From Tubulanus polymorphus (taxonomy: Eukaryota; Nemertea; Palaeonemertea; Tubulaniformes; Tubulanidae): 64,000 nucleotides of DNA. The translations under genes and the position numbers were made by a program. The notes under the pieces were generated by a model. It made no database searches. It saw only the letters and a list, made by a program, of their open reading frames with translations, and was not told the origin of the DNA. This document shows positions 20,691-31,365 of this stretch, piece after piece. The stretch is from assembly GCF_964204645.1 (NCBI RefSeq), contig NC_134031.1, positions 11,072,501-11,136,500 on the forward strand. The letters run 5' to 3'. How positions within the stretch are numbered: position 1 is the first letter of the stretch; each line of letters starts with the position of its first letter.

Positions 20691-23629
20691 TTAATAAGTG
20701 GAACGAAGATAACGCTGAAGCTGAATTTTGAAGTTGGATATCGAGTCTAGATATTTTAATTTCTCTGGTAAACTATTCCAGAATTTCGCTCCTTGAATTT
20801 TCATAGATGTATACTTGTATTTAGATTTAGCAAATTCTATTGATAAGGCCATAGGCCTGCGACTAGAACGAAGATTTTGGGTGTTCCTGAGAATGAAAAA
20901 ATCTTTGAAAATAGTCCGTAATAAAAGGTTGATACTTAAGAAGGCAAGCGATCCAATTTGATGTCTGTAAATGTCATCCAGTTTAAGAATTTCTAATTTC
21001 CTGAAAATCGGGGATGTATGTTCAAGCCAATCTGAACGAGTGATTATCCGAAGGGCTTTTTTCTGAAGAATGTATAATTAAATGGTTGCAAATAAATTTT
21101 ACAGGCATTTCCCCAAATCAGATTGGCATAATGTAGGTGTGAGTGAACGAAACAATAGTAGAGATTTTTTAGAATATCTGAAGGTAAAATGTACTTTAAT
21201 CTATTGATTATACCAATTCCACGAGATACTTTTTTACACGTAAAAGATATATGCTCCTTCCAGGTTAAATTGTGATCAAATATAACACCTAGAAACTTTG
21301 TAGAATCAACACGTTTGATAATTTGGTCATCCAGACGAATGGTGAGTTTAATATGGTCTTTATTACCAAAAATGATATACTGGGTTTTTCCTACATTTAC
21401 AGACAATCTATTAGCCCGAAACCATTGCAAGAGATTAGCCAACTCTGAATTCAAGGTGTATTCGACAAATTTTGGATCATGATGGCTGTAGAAAAAGTTG
21501 CTATCATCAGCAAAAAGAATTGACTCTAATGCTTTACAGGAGGAAGATACTAATACTTTACAGTCGTTGATATAAATCAAAAATAATAGCGGCCCTAGGA
21601 TAGAGCCTTGAGGGACACCAGAATTAATGTCGAGAGTTGAGGATAAACAGTTATTGAACTTCACTGCTTGTTTTCTATTAGTTAGATAATTTTGGAACCA
21701 GAGATATGGTATGCCACGTATACCGTAATGTTCTAATTTTGAATTTAGGATTTTGTGATTAATTGTGTCAAATGCTTTTGATAAGTCTATGAAAACACCA
21801 GCGGTTATTAAACCATTATCTAGAGAGTTTGCTATTTTATCAGTAATGTACGTTAATGCAGAGGAAGTTGAGTACTTTTTTCTAAAACCAAACTGCCGGT
21901 CATTTAAGATTTTATATTTGTCAAGAAATTTTATCAACCGATTGTAAACAAGTTTTTCCAACACCTTTGAAATTGAAGGTAGAACAGAAATAGGGCGATA
22001 GTTACTAAAAGAAGACTTATCACCCATTTTGTAAATAGGGGTTATGTAAGCGATTTTGAAAATATTGGGAACTATACCTGTGACAAAGCTACAATTAAAG
22101 ATATGAGTTAAGGGACTTGAAATAGCGGAAATAATAGATTTGAGTAATTTATTGCTGATATTGTCACATCCACACGATGGTTTACTTTGTAAGTTAGATA
22201 CAATTTCCTCGACTTCTGAGGGGTATGTAGGTGAGAGAAAAAAGTTTTCGTCGTTTTTATCGCCAAGATATTGTTTAAAATCGTGAGTGGAATTTGGAAT
22301 TTTAGACTCAAGAGATGAAGCAATATTTACAAAATAATCATTGAACTGGTTTGCAATTTCTAGTTCATCAGTAATAACCCTGTTGTTGTGTAAAAACTCG
22401 GAATTACACTTCTTATTTTTGGTCTTATTAAGTAATGAATTGATTATTTTCCAAGTTTCCTTAGGATCATATTGACACGATAAAAATTTTTCTTTGTAAT
22501 AACGTTCTTTACTTTTTCTAAGTAAAGAGTTTAAGAAATTCCTATATTTACAATACTTGGCTTTGCTGTCAATACTTCTTTTACCTATATATTTTCTATA
22601 TAATTTATCCTTAATTTTGATAGACGTTTTGATCCCTGCTGTAATCCATGGTTTATTGTGTTGTTTGGGTGTAATACACTTAACCGGAAAACATGCTTCA
22701 TAACACGTATTTACAATATTATAGAATTCGTTACAAGACTTTTCTGGACTATTGCTATTATAAACACACTGCCAATCGCTGGCTAACAATGATCGGGAAA
22801 ATGTTTCGATTGACCTTGGATTAATATCACGGATCTGAATTATAGGGGAATTGGGATTATATTTCTCATTTAAAATATCCATCACAGCAAAAATCGGGTA
22901 ATGATCTGTGATATCGTTAAGGAAGACTCCACTTAAAATTTTAGACTCTTGGCTAAAGTTAATTAATATATTATCTATTACCGTAGCAGATTGCTCAGTA
23001 ACTCTAGTGGGTAAATTAATAAGCGGTGAAAATGAATTAGAGCTCGCAATATTTATGAAACTCTCATACAAAGAATTTTTTCCAATTTTGCTAAAGTCAA
23101 TATTATAGTCACCCATTAATATAACATTCAAATTTTCCTTGTTAACCATATGTGTAAATCTATTGAATTCATTAATAAAGTTTGTTAAATCAGATTCAGG
23201 CGCACGATACAAAACACCAACGATAATCTTTTTTTTTGAATAAGATAATTCAGCAAATATAGATTCACCAATAACTAAATCCTCCCTGATTTTATATCGA
23301 AAAGTATTATTTATTAAGATACCTACACCACCACCCTTTTTATTCGATCTACTTCGAAAAAAACTAGTGTAGTTAGGGATGTGATACAAGGATTCATTTG
23401 GGATATTCTCGTCTGTCCATGTTTCGGATAATCCAATTACAGAGAATTGATGGTTCAGAGTTTGAAGGTAATCACTGAAGTTATCGAAGTTCTTCTTGAC
23501 ACTTCGGACGTTAGCATGAAATACACTCAACGGTTTTCCCTCACAAGGTGTTGAAAATTTTAAAGCGAAATTGTTCGCACAATAATAGTCACAATTAGTA
23601 CATTCCGGTTCTAATATATATTCCGACAT
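20691..23629 (-). pseudogene. LINE ORF2: endonuclease and reverse transcriptase, one frameshift
   Basis: An APE-type endonuclease comes first (FHANVRSV, SETW, GDYNID, ITDHYPI; residues about 35-255). The reverse transcriptase follows (YRPISVLPSISKVLEK, DLSKAFDTINH, SGVPQGSILGPLLF, the FADDSNFF catalytic box, then KFLGVIFD), about residues 520-790. A single-base shift near 21,070 ends the 861-residue ORF. The remaining 110 codons, with FWNSLPEKLKYLDSISNFK and a stop at 20,691, follow in another frame. Role: target-primed reverse transcription of the element. Confidence 0.9.
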
Positions 23630-23632
23630 TGT

Positions 23633-24994
23633 TTAACTGACATCAAAATTGGCTTTCTTTGGATCTTTTTCTGTGCTCGGTGGGGTTTGAGTTATAGATC
23701 TCTTCTTACGTTTGTTTGTTGCTGGAGTACTGAAAATCTCAGCCTGGTTGTCAGAGAACAAGATGTCACTGAAGTTCTTAGCGAGGGCCGACTTTCCAAG
23801 TTCATTCAAATGAGTCCCACTTGAGTCACTAACATTGTAGTATCTATCTCTGATAGTTCCTGATGGTTTTAAGATGACATCATTGTTGATGAACAGAATG
23901 TTCTGTCTCGAACAAAACTTATCCATGTATGTATTTACCATACAAGCAGTAGTATTGAAATCTTTCGTATTGTTATTTATACCTTTCTTAGGGATGACGC
24001 TCGAGAAACACACTTTAGCTTTTGCGAACTTTTCGGTAACCTTGGCTAACCCTAATGTAGTGTTAACCTTGATATCATCGGGATCTGATTTGTGCCTGTT
24101 TATATCATTACTGCCTAAATGTACAACGACCTCGGTTATCGCGGTTAAATCGTTAACTAGGGAGTCAACTTTATCAAGCAACGGATCTATGTTTTCGAAT
24201 GTTGCACCAGATTGATAAACAACTAAGCCGTTGTCATTTGGGAATTCTCTCATGTTCGAATCGCCCAAAATCAGTACTTTTTTCGTTTGTTTATGCTGTT
24301 CCTGTTCAGTGACCTCAGGACTCACGGTACTTTCAACGTGGCGAAAACCTGAGTTGATTTCTTTATTGAGTGGGCAGTCGCGTTTTATGTGATCGGGTGA
24401 CTTGCATACATGGCATAGGCGTTCACTCAACCGTTCATTCAACCGTACGGGACAGTTATTTAATCTGTGATCACTGTTCAAACAAATTTGACAGATCGAA
24501 TCGCAGTATATACGAACATTATATACTCCAATCTTAGTGAAATTTGGTACGACCTCTTTGATAGTACGCATCTGTAAATATCTCGTTCCCGTGAAGATCG
24601 AAGTCCCATTTATGAGTCCTCTTTTGATCGAACCGCTAATGTAATCGCCAAATTTCGAAATAAACGCAACTATAGTCCTGTCGTCCATTTCGATAGGAGC
24701 ATCCACGACCTTTACATTGATTACAGATACTCCAACATCAGTAAAACCAACAGTTTGATCTAACACTTGAATGCACGAATCTGACAAGATGTCCTTTGTC
24801 TCAGGATCGACAGTAGTTATTATACAATTTGAGTTCGTCAATTGTATCGATAGAATTTTACTCACATCAATCTTATCTCGAACCGCGTTTAAAATGTCCA
24901 AATGAGATAGTTTTCTCCTCCCGAATTGTCTCAAATCAAATTTCACCGAATTGTCTCTATTTAATCCGTTAGTATCCATGATTAGTTGAATCAA
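23633..24994 (-). CDS. LINE ORF1: zinc-knuckle and SGNH-esterase protein, 453 aa
   Basis: The N-terminal region (1-165) looks like an RNA-binding, RRM-like segment. Two CCHC knuckles follow (CQICLNSDHRLNNCP and CHVCKSPDHIKRDCP, about residues 168-205). The C-terminal half is an SGNH/GDSL hydrolase with ILGDSNMRE (block I, catalytic Ser), HLGSNDINR (block III) and HLNELGKSALAKN (catalytic His block). ORF1 proteins with esterase domains are characteristic of CR1-group LINEs. It coats the element RNA and may act on membranes or esters; the latter is unproven. The stop stands 3 bases before the ORF2 ATG, suggesting reinitiation. Confidence 0.9.
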   Translation of the reverse strand: MIQLIMDTNGLNRDNSVKFDLRQFGRRKLSHLDILNAVRDKIDVSKILSIQLTNSNCIITTVDPETKDILSDSCIQVLDQTVGFTDVGVSVINVKVVDAPIEMDDRTIVAFISKFGDYISGSIKRGLINGTSIFTGTRYLQMRTIKEVVPNFTKIGVYNVRIYCDSICQICLNSDHRLNNCPVRLNERLSERLCHVCKSPDHIKRDCPLNKEINSGFRHVESTVSPEVTEQEQHKQTKKVLILGDSNMREFPNDNGLVVYQSGATFENIDPLLDKVDSLVNDLTAITEVVVHLGSNDINRHKSDPDDIKVNTTLGLAKVTEKFAKAKVCFSSVIPKKGINNNTKDFNTTACMVNTYMDKFCSRQNILFINNDVILKPSGTIRDRYYNVSDSSGTHLNELGKSALAKNFSDILFSDNQAEIFSTPATNKRKKRSITQTPPSTEKDPKKANFDVS

Positions 24995-25065
24995 AAGTCA
25001 CTCAAGACCACAACAAATAATAATTTAGCACGAGATCTCTTTTTGAACGTGCACACACTAGGCCG

Positions 25066-25582
25066 CCATCATGTGGAATAATATCATTTTCCTCAAGTGC
25101 ATTTTTCATCGATTTTCTATCTTTATTGTAGAATAAAACTAGAAATCTAATGTTTTCTCTAAAGTCTTTAACAATTGAATTATATTTTTGACTTTAAACC
25201 CAAGTTGTTATCCCAATTGTCTACCAGAAAAAGCTAAATAACATAACTCACTCTCTCTAATTTTTGAATCATGTAAATTTGCACAATCATCTATAATGAA
25301 TAATGTATTTGATCCTTTATAAATATCAATTGCTATTTTTATACAATTATCTCAATTTTATTTTACTGTTTTAGGATCTAATATAATAAATTTATTATTT
25401 CTAGTAATATTTCTATCATAAGTTTGATTGAATTCATATGTTGGACAAAATAATACTATATTATCAAAATAGTTTTTATAAACAGTTTCTAATAAATTTA
25501 ATATAAAATAAGTTTTTCCATAATTTGTTTCGCCAGAAATTAACATATTATGAGGCTCAAATATTAATAATTCCTTATTCAT
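25066..25582 (-). pseudogene. Packaging ATPase, N-terminal part (copy F), severed by LINE
   Basis: Begins MNKELLIFEPHNMLISG. Walker A appears as GETNYGKTYF (GxxxxGKT); Walker B (IIDDCAN) is present downstream in a shifted frame near 25,280. Frame breaks lie near 25,350 and 25,195. This is the FtsK-HerA/A32 packaging ATPase of Polintons. The 5' end abuts the integrase stop, as in copies H, K and L. The LINE entered near 25,065, leaving the C-terminus at 20,305-20,397. Confidence 0.82.
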
Positions 25583-26125
25583 TCATATATTTTTAATTTT
25601 ACTTGATAATATCCATTCATTGAATTTATCTGGCCATCCAACCCATTTTACTAAAGAATATTTTTTTCTTTTAATAGTTTTTGTTTATAATACTTTTTCA
25701 ATTTTATATTCTTGTTCTAGATTTTCAGTAGTTAAACTTAATTCTTCTACATAAAAGTACCCATCAACTTCTTCACCATCTAAATCTTCTAATTTATAGA
25801 CATATGGTTTTGTTGTTATTACCTTTTTTATTTTATATATTTCCCTAGTAAAATTTCGATCGTATCCTTTGTCAAATATCTTTTTACACTTAGAAATTCT
25901 AACATTTTGACCAACTTTAAATTTAGGTTCACCAAAATCATCTACAAGAAATGCTCCATATAAATTATTCCAAACAATTTCAGCATTTTCAGGTTTTCTA
26001 GCATCAATAGGTTTCATTCCAATAGAAGAATGATAAGAATTATTATATCCTTCTATCAATTTTGGTAAAACATCAATCCATTTAAAAGTATTATTTGCTG
26101 TAAAATATTTCCACATTCTGCAGTA
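25583..26125 (-). pseudogene. int: Polinton integrase, C-terminal half with chromodomain (copy F)
   Basis: The catalytic core is lost: sequence starts abruptly at about 26,125 in MWKYFTANNTFKW and joins the inverted 1,174-bp block. The SH3-like part (KFKVGQNVRISK) and the linker (YFYVEELSL) are intact. A nonsense codon after YKIEKVL (25,685) precedes a chromodomain-like end (KYSLVKWVGWPDKFNEWI). The homologue in copy H continues upstream through the DDE core. The stop codon abuts the ATPase ATG. Confidence 0.85.
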
Positions 26126-27299
26126 TGCCAGTGACTGTACGGTGATATGCACAGGTTAACCGTACGTGAGTTCCCGAAAAAGGCCATAAGTGAGTTCCTA
26201 TAATCTGCAAACGTGCATGCGTGAAAGAATAGAGTTTGGGTTAGGTGAGGCTAGGCTATTTGTAAATCAAATTTCATCCACCCTGCAGTTACGTTCTGTG
26301 GCACAGTGGGTAAATCACTGGACTACAACTGGATTTTTTCTCTCGTTTGGTTACGAATCCCAATATTGTAAGTCTGAGCGTCAACATACTCACATACGGC
26401 TAACCTGTAGAAATCACCGTACAGTCACGTACAGGTAACAACAGCGTTTTAAGTGCCGGGTATTATGTGAGTACGACAAGCCTACCATGCCTATGTACTA
26501 CAAACACAACTTTTTCCCTCTCGTCGGCAGTCATCCTCCTACAATTATGTTACTATAACTGGTGCAATTATAACATGGATAGGATTTGGCCAGGACTAAT
26601 CTAAAGTCTAATTCAGTCTATGTACTAATTCACTCGATAGGCCTATTTTTAAAACAGGAATATTCATTTATTACGTACCCATAAAATTTCATTATTTCAC
26701 CCCCCTCCCCCTCTGTACGCAAAATCTGCCATTTTTTCATGTACATTAAGCATTACAGTACGTAATTGCCCTGACCCCTCCCCCTCCCCCTCCCTTAATG
26801 CGTACGTAATAAATGAATGATCCCACAATACAGTGAAGTATTCACACGCAGAAAGGCTAATTGATTTGAGCCATGTGATTAAATTTGGCCAGGCCTTCTC
26901 TGACCTGCTGACATTAATAGTCAATGTGGTCACGGCTAGTATACCAGAAATCATTGAAGGCCTGTACATTTTGCTGTTCGTAGGTTTGGTATACCGATTT
27001 CTCCATTCTTGACTGATAAGTGTACGGTACAGCGTACGCATTATACAATTGTTCCAATGGGAATAGGGCCTATTTATTGGGCTTATTATTTCCTGCTTTA
27101 GAATACTGAAATAAGCCCAACGTTCATTCAAATATCCAACATCGGTGAAAGTTTGATTACTGTATACATGTACTGTAGGTTTTCATGTTGTATGAATATT
27201 TTGCAGTTTAAATGGGTATGATGCTGATTCCAATGTCAAACGCATGAAGTTAGATGGTCAAGGACAGTCAACACCAAGATATCTCTCTTCGACCGATGT
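26126..27299 (-). repeat. 1,174-bp duplicated block, copy 2 (inverted)
   Basis: Reverse-complement copy of 12138-13311, the same length. Its left edge is the break inside viral integrase copy F, and its right edge the break inside PolB copy B. It contains the fold-back arms, the tRNA-like A and B boxes (26,295-26,365), and the C-rich/G-rich tract at 26,700-26,810. I found no genuine gene in it. Confidence 0.85.
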
Positions 27300-28702
27300 A
27301 TTTGGGTGTATTAGGGGATAGATATTTCAATGTAAATGATAACCCTGGATATAAGTTATTATATATAGATGCAAATAATTTGTATGGTTGGGCAATGATG
27401 GAACCACAACCGTATGGAGTATTTGAAATAAGTGAAGTTTTACAACATGAAAATAATGATAAATTTGATTGGAAGAAAAGAATCCTAGATATTGCAGATG
27501 ATTCAGATACTGGTTACTTCTTTGTTGTAGATTTAGAATATCCTGAACATATTAAATTTAAATCTAGAAATCTAGCATACTGCCCCGAACATAAAACTGT
27601 AATACATGAAGAATTATCAAATTATCAAAAAAGAATTAAACCCGAAAATCATATTCATACGGAAAAGTTAATGGTAACTCAAGAAGATAAATATAATTAT
27701 GTAGTACAAAATAGAATGTTGAAGTTTTATCTAAAACAAGGAATGATCCTAAAAAAAGTACATAGATATATTTCATTTAGTCAATCTAAGTGGTTAGAAA
27801 AATATATAGATTTTAACACCAAACCGAGAACTGAAGCTAAAACTGATTTCGAGAAAGATTTCTTCAAGTTAATGAATAATGCATTCTATGGAAAAACTTG
27901 TGAAAATATTAGAAATAGAAATGATATTGAGTTAGTTAGTAATGGTAAAAGGATAAGGCATTTACAAACATATCCTAAATTTATAGGTAACAGAATATTT
28001 GATGAAAATTTAGCTGCAGTTAAAATGAGAAGAACATCTATGAAATTTAATAAACCAATTTATGTTGGAGCATCAGTTTTAGAATTATCAAAGTTATTAA
28101 TGTATGAATTCTATTATAATGTATTACAACCTCATTTTGGAGAAAAACATATAGAAATCTTATATTTTGATACTGACAGTTACATATTAAAGATAAAAAC
28201 TAATAACATAACTGATGATTTAAAAACATTGAAACATCATTTAGATTTTAGTAATTATCCTAAAAATCATGAATCGTTTGGCAATGATAATAAAAAGCGA
28301 CCCGGGAAGTTTCAGGATGAATTAGGTGGTGAAGAAATGATTGAATTCATTGGTATTAGATCCAAAATGTATTCATATAAAACTAAAACTCATGAATCAA
28401 AGAAATTGAAAGGAATTACCAAAAGCGTTGTTGAAAAGAATATTCATTTCAAAGATTACATAAATTGTATATTCAAAGAAGAAGTTAGAAAACATAAGAT
28501 GAAATGTTTAAGATCTGAGTACCACGAAATGTTTATTGAAGAAATAGAGAAGATAAGTTTGAATCCATTTGATGATAAAAGATATATTTTAGATGATGGA
28601 CTTCACACAGTTGCTTATGGTTGTAATTTAGATGAATACTTAAAATTTAAAAGAGAAGAAACAAAAGAGAACGAGATAATAAAAAGAATTCTAACGTGTT
28701 AA
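27300..28702 (+). CDS. polB: Protein-primed family-B DNA polymerase, C-terminal 467 residues (copy B)
   Basis: Open from the breakpoint at 27,300 to the stop at 28,702; the reading frame extends into non-viral sequence at its 5' side, so the fragment has no true start. It shows motif A (LYIDANNLYGWAM), motif B (KLMNNAFYGKTCEN), an empty motif C (YFDTDS, about residue 305 of this fragment), and the thumb region. It begins about 15 residues after the point where copy C (6,556) ends. Its good preservation contrasts with copy A. Without the exonuclease half it cannot be a complete polymerase. Confidence 0.9.
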
Positions 28703-28731
28703 TCAAATTTTAATAAAAATATGTATTATAA

Positions 28732-29084
28732 ATGGAGAGTAAACAAGCAAACAGTGAGAACAACAAATTATTTCTAGATAGAATAAAAGATACTTCAAAT
28801 GTCAATCAGTAGATTATAAATTTAAGAAGTTAAAAGAATTAACAATCCATAAGAAATATCTAATTACAGATATTGTTACAGTTACTAACAAATATGGAGA
28901 TAAATTAGTTATACACTTAGAATATGAAGGATTAAAAGGAAATACATATAAATTCAGAACATATTTACCGGATAGATTTCTTAGATTATCTAGTGAAGAT
29001 TTAGAAGAATTATGTTCAGGTGATTTCTATTTCGTATACAAAGGTAAGAATGAAAAAGGGCATCATGAAATAGATTTCGAATAA
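28732..29084 (+). pseudogene. Putative OB-fold ssDNA-binding-like small protein, frameshifted (copy B)
   Basis: Start TATAAATGG 29 bp after the PolB stop. From about 28,800 the frame reads KELTIHKKYLITDIVTVTNK, then a YLPDRFLRLSSEDLEEL segment and YKGKNEKGHHE; the first 25 codons are in another frame. Nearly identical to 2529-2875. Likely replication accessory by position. Confidence 0.6.
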
Positions 29085-29101
29085 GAAAATATGTAAAATA
29101 A

Positions 29102-29875
29102 ATGGTAGAATTAAAAGAAAACAGAATATTTTTTGATTCAAGAAAACTTACAAATTATAAATCACATAATTTATTAGTTCAATTAGATAGGGAATATAAA
29201 AATCGTGTTGTTTTAAAATTAGTTAATGTAAGTTTATGTAATTCTTTTTACAATATATCGAATAAAACTATTGAACATAGAGCCTTTTTAGTTTTTAATA
29301 GACACATAGATGCATGGGCCTATATATATTTAAAAACGGGGTTATATAATTTAGATACATTATCACAAGAAATTAATAGAAAAGCCTGGCACAAATTAGG
29401 TAGTGATTCCGGGTTTAGTATTAGATTTTTAAAAAGTGATAGTTCTGATAGAATAAAGATAAGGTTGACTAATAGTGAAAAACATAAATTTATGGTAAAA
29501 AAACCTATAGCTAAACTGTTAGGAATTCCTCCAGATAGATCTTTTACAAATATTGATGCTACACCAAACTTAATACCTTACACACACTTTTATATTTATT
29601 GCAATTTAATTGACCATACAAAGACATTCGAAGCAATTAAAGATATAACTTGTAATTCTAGTATATTAAATATTTTACCATTGAAGAATGTTAAAGAATT
29701 TGGAATGCAAATAAATTATAATTTAACAGAATGTGATTTTAAACCTTGTATTTCACGATTTGATAATTTCAAATTAGAAGTAAAAAATCATAATAGATAT
29801 CTAATTGATTTAAATAATTTTCCAGTAATTTATGAATTAGTTATAAGATGTAGAGAGTATTTTTTTGATATATAA
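29102..29875 (+). CDS. Penton-like minor capsid protein, 257 aa, intact (copy B)
   Basis: The only complete copy of this gene in the window. An extended N-terminal arm (MVELKENRIFFDSRKL) is followed by alternating short hydrophobic strands: VNVSLCNSFYNI, GLYNLDTLSQEINRKAW, IPYTHFYIYCNLID, LTECDFKPCISRF and a C-terminal VIYELVIRC. This is consistent with a jelly roll. The features match the Polinton minor capsid (penton) family that forms vertices with the MCP. It starts at AAATAAATG, and its stop TAA directly precedes the ATG of the next gene. The assignment rests on pattern and position. Confidence 0.8.
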   Translation: MVELKENRIFFDSRKLTNYKSHNLLVQLDREYKNRVVLKLVNVSLCNSFYNISNKTIEHRAFLVFNRHIDAWAYIYLKTGLYNLDTLSQEINRKAWHKLGSDSGFSIRFLKSDSSDRIKIRLTNSEKHKFMVKKPIAKLLGIPPDRSFTNIDATPNLIPYTHFYIYCNLIDHTKTFEAIKDITCNSSILNILPLKNVKEFGMQINYNLTECDFKPCISRFDNFKLEVKNHNRYLIDLNNFPVIYELVIRCREYFFDI

Positions 29876-30217
29876 ATGAATATAACAGTAGGGCCGAGTA
29901 TATGTTTTGGGTTTGATTTTAAACATGGTAAAGAAATGAGAATTAAACTAAATGATGTAATTACTGATATAAAAAGTAAATCATTTAACAATGCATCAAT
30001 GATTAATAAAGAAAATTATAATATAGAAAAAGTAATTGATTTAATTAAAACGCCTTTAGAATATTATGAATTAAATGAAGATGGAATTATTGATGATATT
30101 AAAAACATATTATCTAAAATATATGATAATCATAAAAGTAGTAATAAAATAAATGTTGAAATAATCATCACTAAGATAACTAAATATTTTGAAGAAAGTA
30201 ATTTTTTTGATAAATAA
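29876..30217 (+). CDS. Conserved small protein, 113 aa (copy B)
   Basis: Intact. Starts immediately after the minor-capsid stop (TAA-ATG). A GPSICFGFDF N-terminus is followed by two amphipathic helices (about residues 55-75 and 95-110). No known domain. Kept in the same place in copies A (broken) and H (50700-51053), so it is a regular part of the capsid-gene cluster. Confidence 0.7.
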   Translation: MNITVGPSICFGFDFKHGKEMRIKLNDVITDIKSKSFNNASMINKENYNIEKVIDLIKTPLEYYELNEDGIIDDIKNILSKIYDNHKSSNKINVEIIITKITKYFEESNFFDK

Positions 30218-30439
30218 ATGAGTGATAATAAGTGGATAATAACTGAATTATATAATGGCGCATTACTATCAGTTGGAACTGTTGGTTATTCAATGGTATT
30301 AAAAAAAGTATTTAAAATGGGAAGTGTTAATGTTGATAGATTTGATATAAATGATATTTTGAAATTATCATTAGCAGTTACTTTATCTAATTTAACTATT
30401 GATTATTTGGAAAAACAAAAATATATTCCTCCCATATAA
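30218..30439 (+). CDS. Small hydrophobic conserved protein, 73 aa (copy B)
   Basis: Intact and nearly identical to 1191-1412. Start codon directly follows the previous stop (AAATAAATG). Likely a small membrane protein; function unknown. Confidence 0.75.
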   Translation: MSDNKWIITELYNGALLSVGTVGYSMVLKKVFKMGSVNVDRFDINDILKLSLAVTLSNLTIDYLEKQKYIPPI

Positions 30440-30463
30440 ATGCGCAATTATTTTACTAAATAA

Positions 30464-30887
30464 ATGGCTTCTGCAATTATAACTATTATAGGATCGGCAA
30501 TTGTTAACGCTTTAGCATTTACTGGTGGCCGGATATTTATTTAAACATATTGATAAAAATGGATCATTATCAGAACAAAAAAGACATAACTTAGCATTAG
30601 AAAAATACAATAAAGCTGCAGAAGAATATAGAGAAAAAAGACAAAACTATATGGATTATATTAACAAGGAATTATATGATCAGAAGATTTCACATAGAGA
30701 TTTTCAATCAGTTGATGATGCAATGAGTTTATATAACGCGGTAACCAATAAAGAAAAATTACATCTATACAAACCTAAATTATTAGATTATTATACCCCA
30801 AGTAAAGAACAACAGAAATATGAAATAATTTGGATTTTAGGTGGAACTGTTATTGTTATATTTGTAGCGTATAGATTTACTAATTAG
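30464..30887 (+). pseudogene. Small membrane-anchored conserved protein (140-aa family), one frameshift (copy B)
   Basis: N-terminus MASAIITIIGSAIVNALAFT, then a one-base insertion in the glycine turn near 30,530. From there 120 codons are open through YYTPSKEQQKYEIIW and a second hydrophobic helix (IVIFVAYRF). This copy shows the full C-terminus that copies A and H lose to nonsense codons. Predicted N- and C-terminal membrane helices with a cytoplasmic charged middle. Confidence 0.72.
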
Positions 30888-30914
30888 TAATTTCTTAAAA
30901 AATTTGCTAAATAA

Positions 30915-31349
30915 ATGGAAGATAAAGTTGATAATATTGATAGTATTCCTCATGATATCAGTAAAACTAAATTAAAAAGATATTTAGAAAAACAAATATT
31001 AGAATTTGAAAGTGACTTAAAGATAAAAAAGAAAAAATATTTAAAAAGTAAAATTATATATTATTTGATTATAAGTGGTTCGGTTACAATTAGTTCTGTA
31101 ATAACATTTCTAGCAATATTCAGTCCATGAACACCTTTAGCTATATCAATTGGTGTGTTAGGATTAAGTTCAAGTGTTTTAACCGGTATAAGTTCAAAAT
31201 TAAATATAAAAAGTAATAAAGAAAAAATTAAAACTAATATAAAAGAAATTAATAAATTAAAGAATACACTAGCTTATATAATAAGTTTAAATGGTCATAT
31301 AACAGTTGAGGAACAAGATAAATTATTAAAAGAATTAGTTAATTATTAA
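30915..31349 (+). pseudogene. Two-helix membrane protein, nonsense codon (copy B)
   Basis: Matches 311-745 throughout; a TGA at 31,128-31,130 sits between the two hydrophobic segments. Otherwise the frame is open to 31,349. Start at AAATAAATG. Confidence 0.72.
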
Positions 31350-31365
31350 TTTTTTAATTATATAA

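Larger units (their letters stand above)
20398..25065 (-). mobile_element. Near full-length CR1-like non-LTR retrotransposon (4.7 kb)
   Basis: Contains ORF1 with zinc knuckles and an SGNH esterase domain, and ORF2 with an APE endonuclease and reverse transcriptase, in the order expected for CR1-group LINEs. The 3' end is a microsatellite tail (TATCA repeat, 20,398-20,422). The 5' end lies near 25,065, after a short untranslated leader. It is inserted in the ATPase gene of viral copy F in the same orientation. Codon use and GC are clearly different from the virus. The only break I see in ORF2 is one frameshift near 21,070, so the insertion is comparatively young. Confidence 0.9.
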
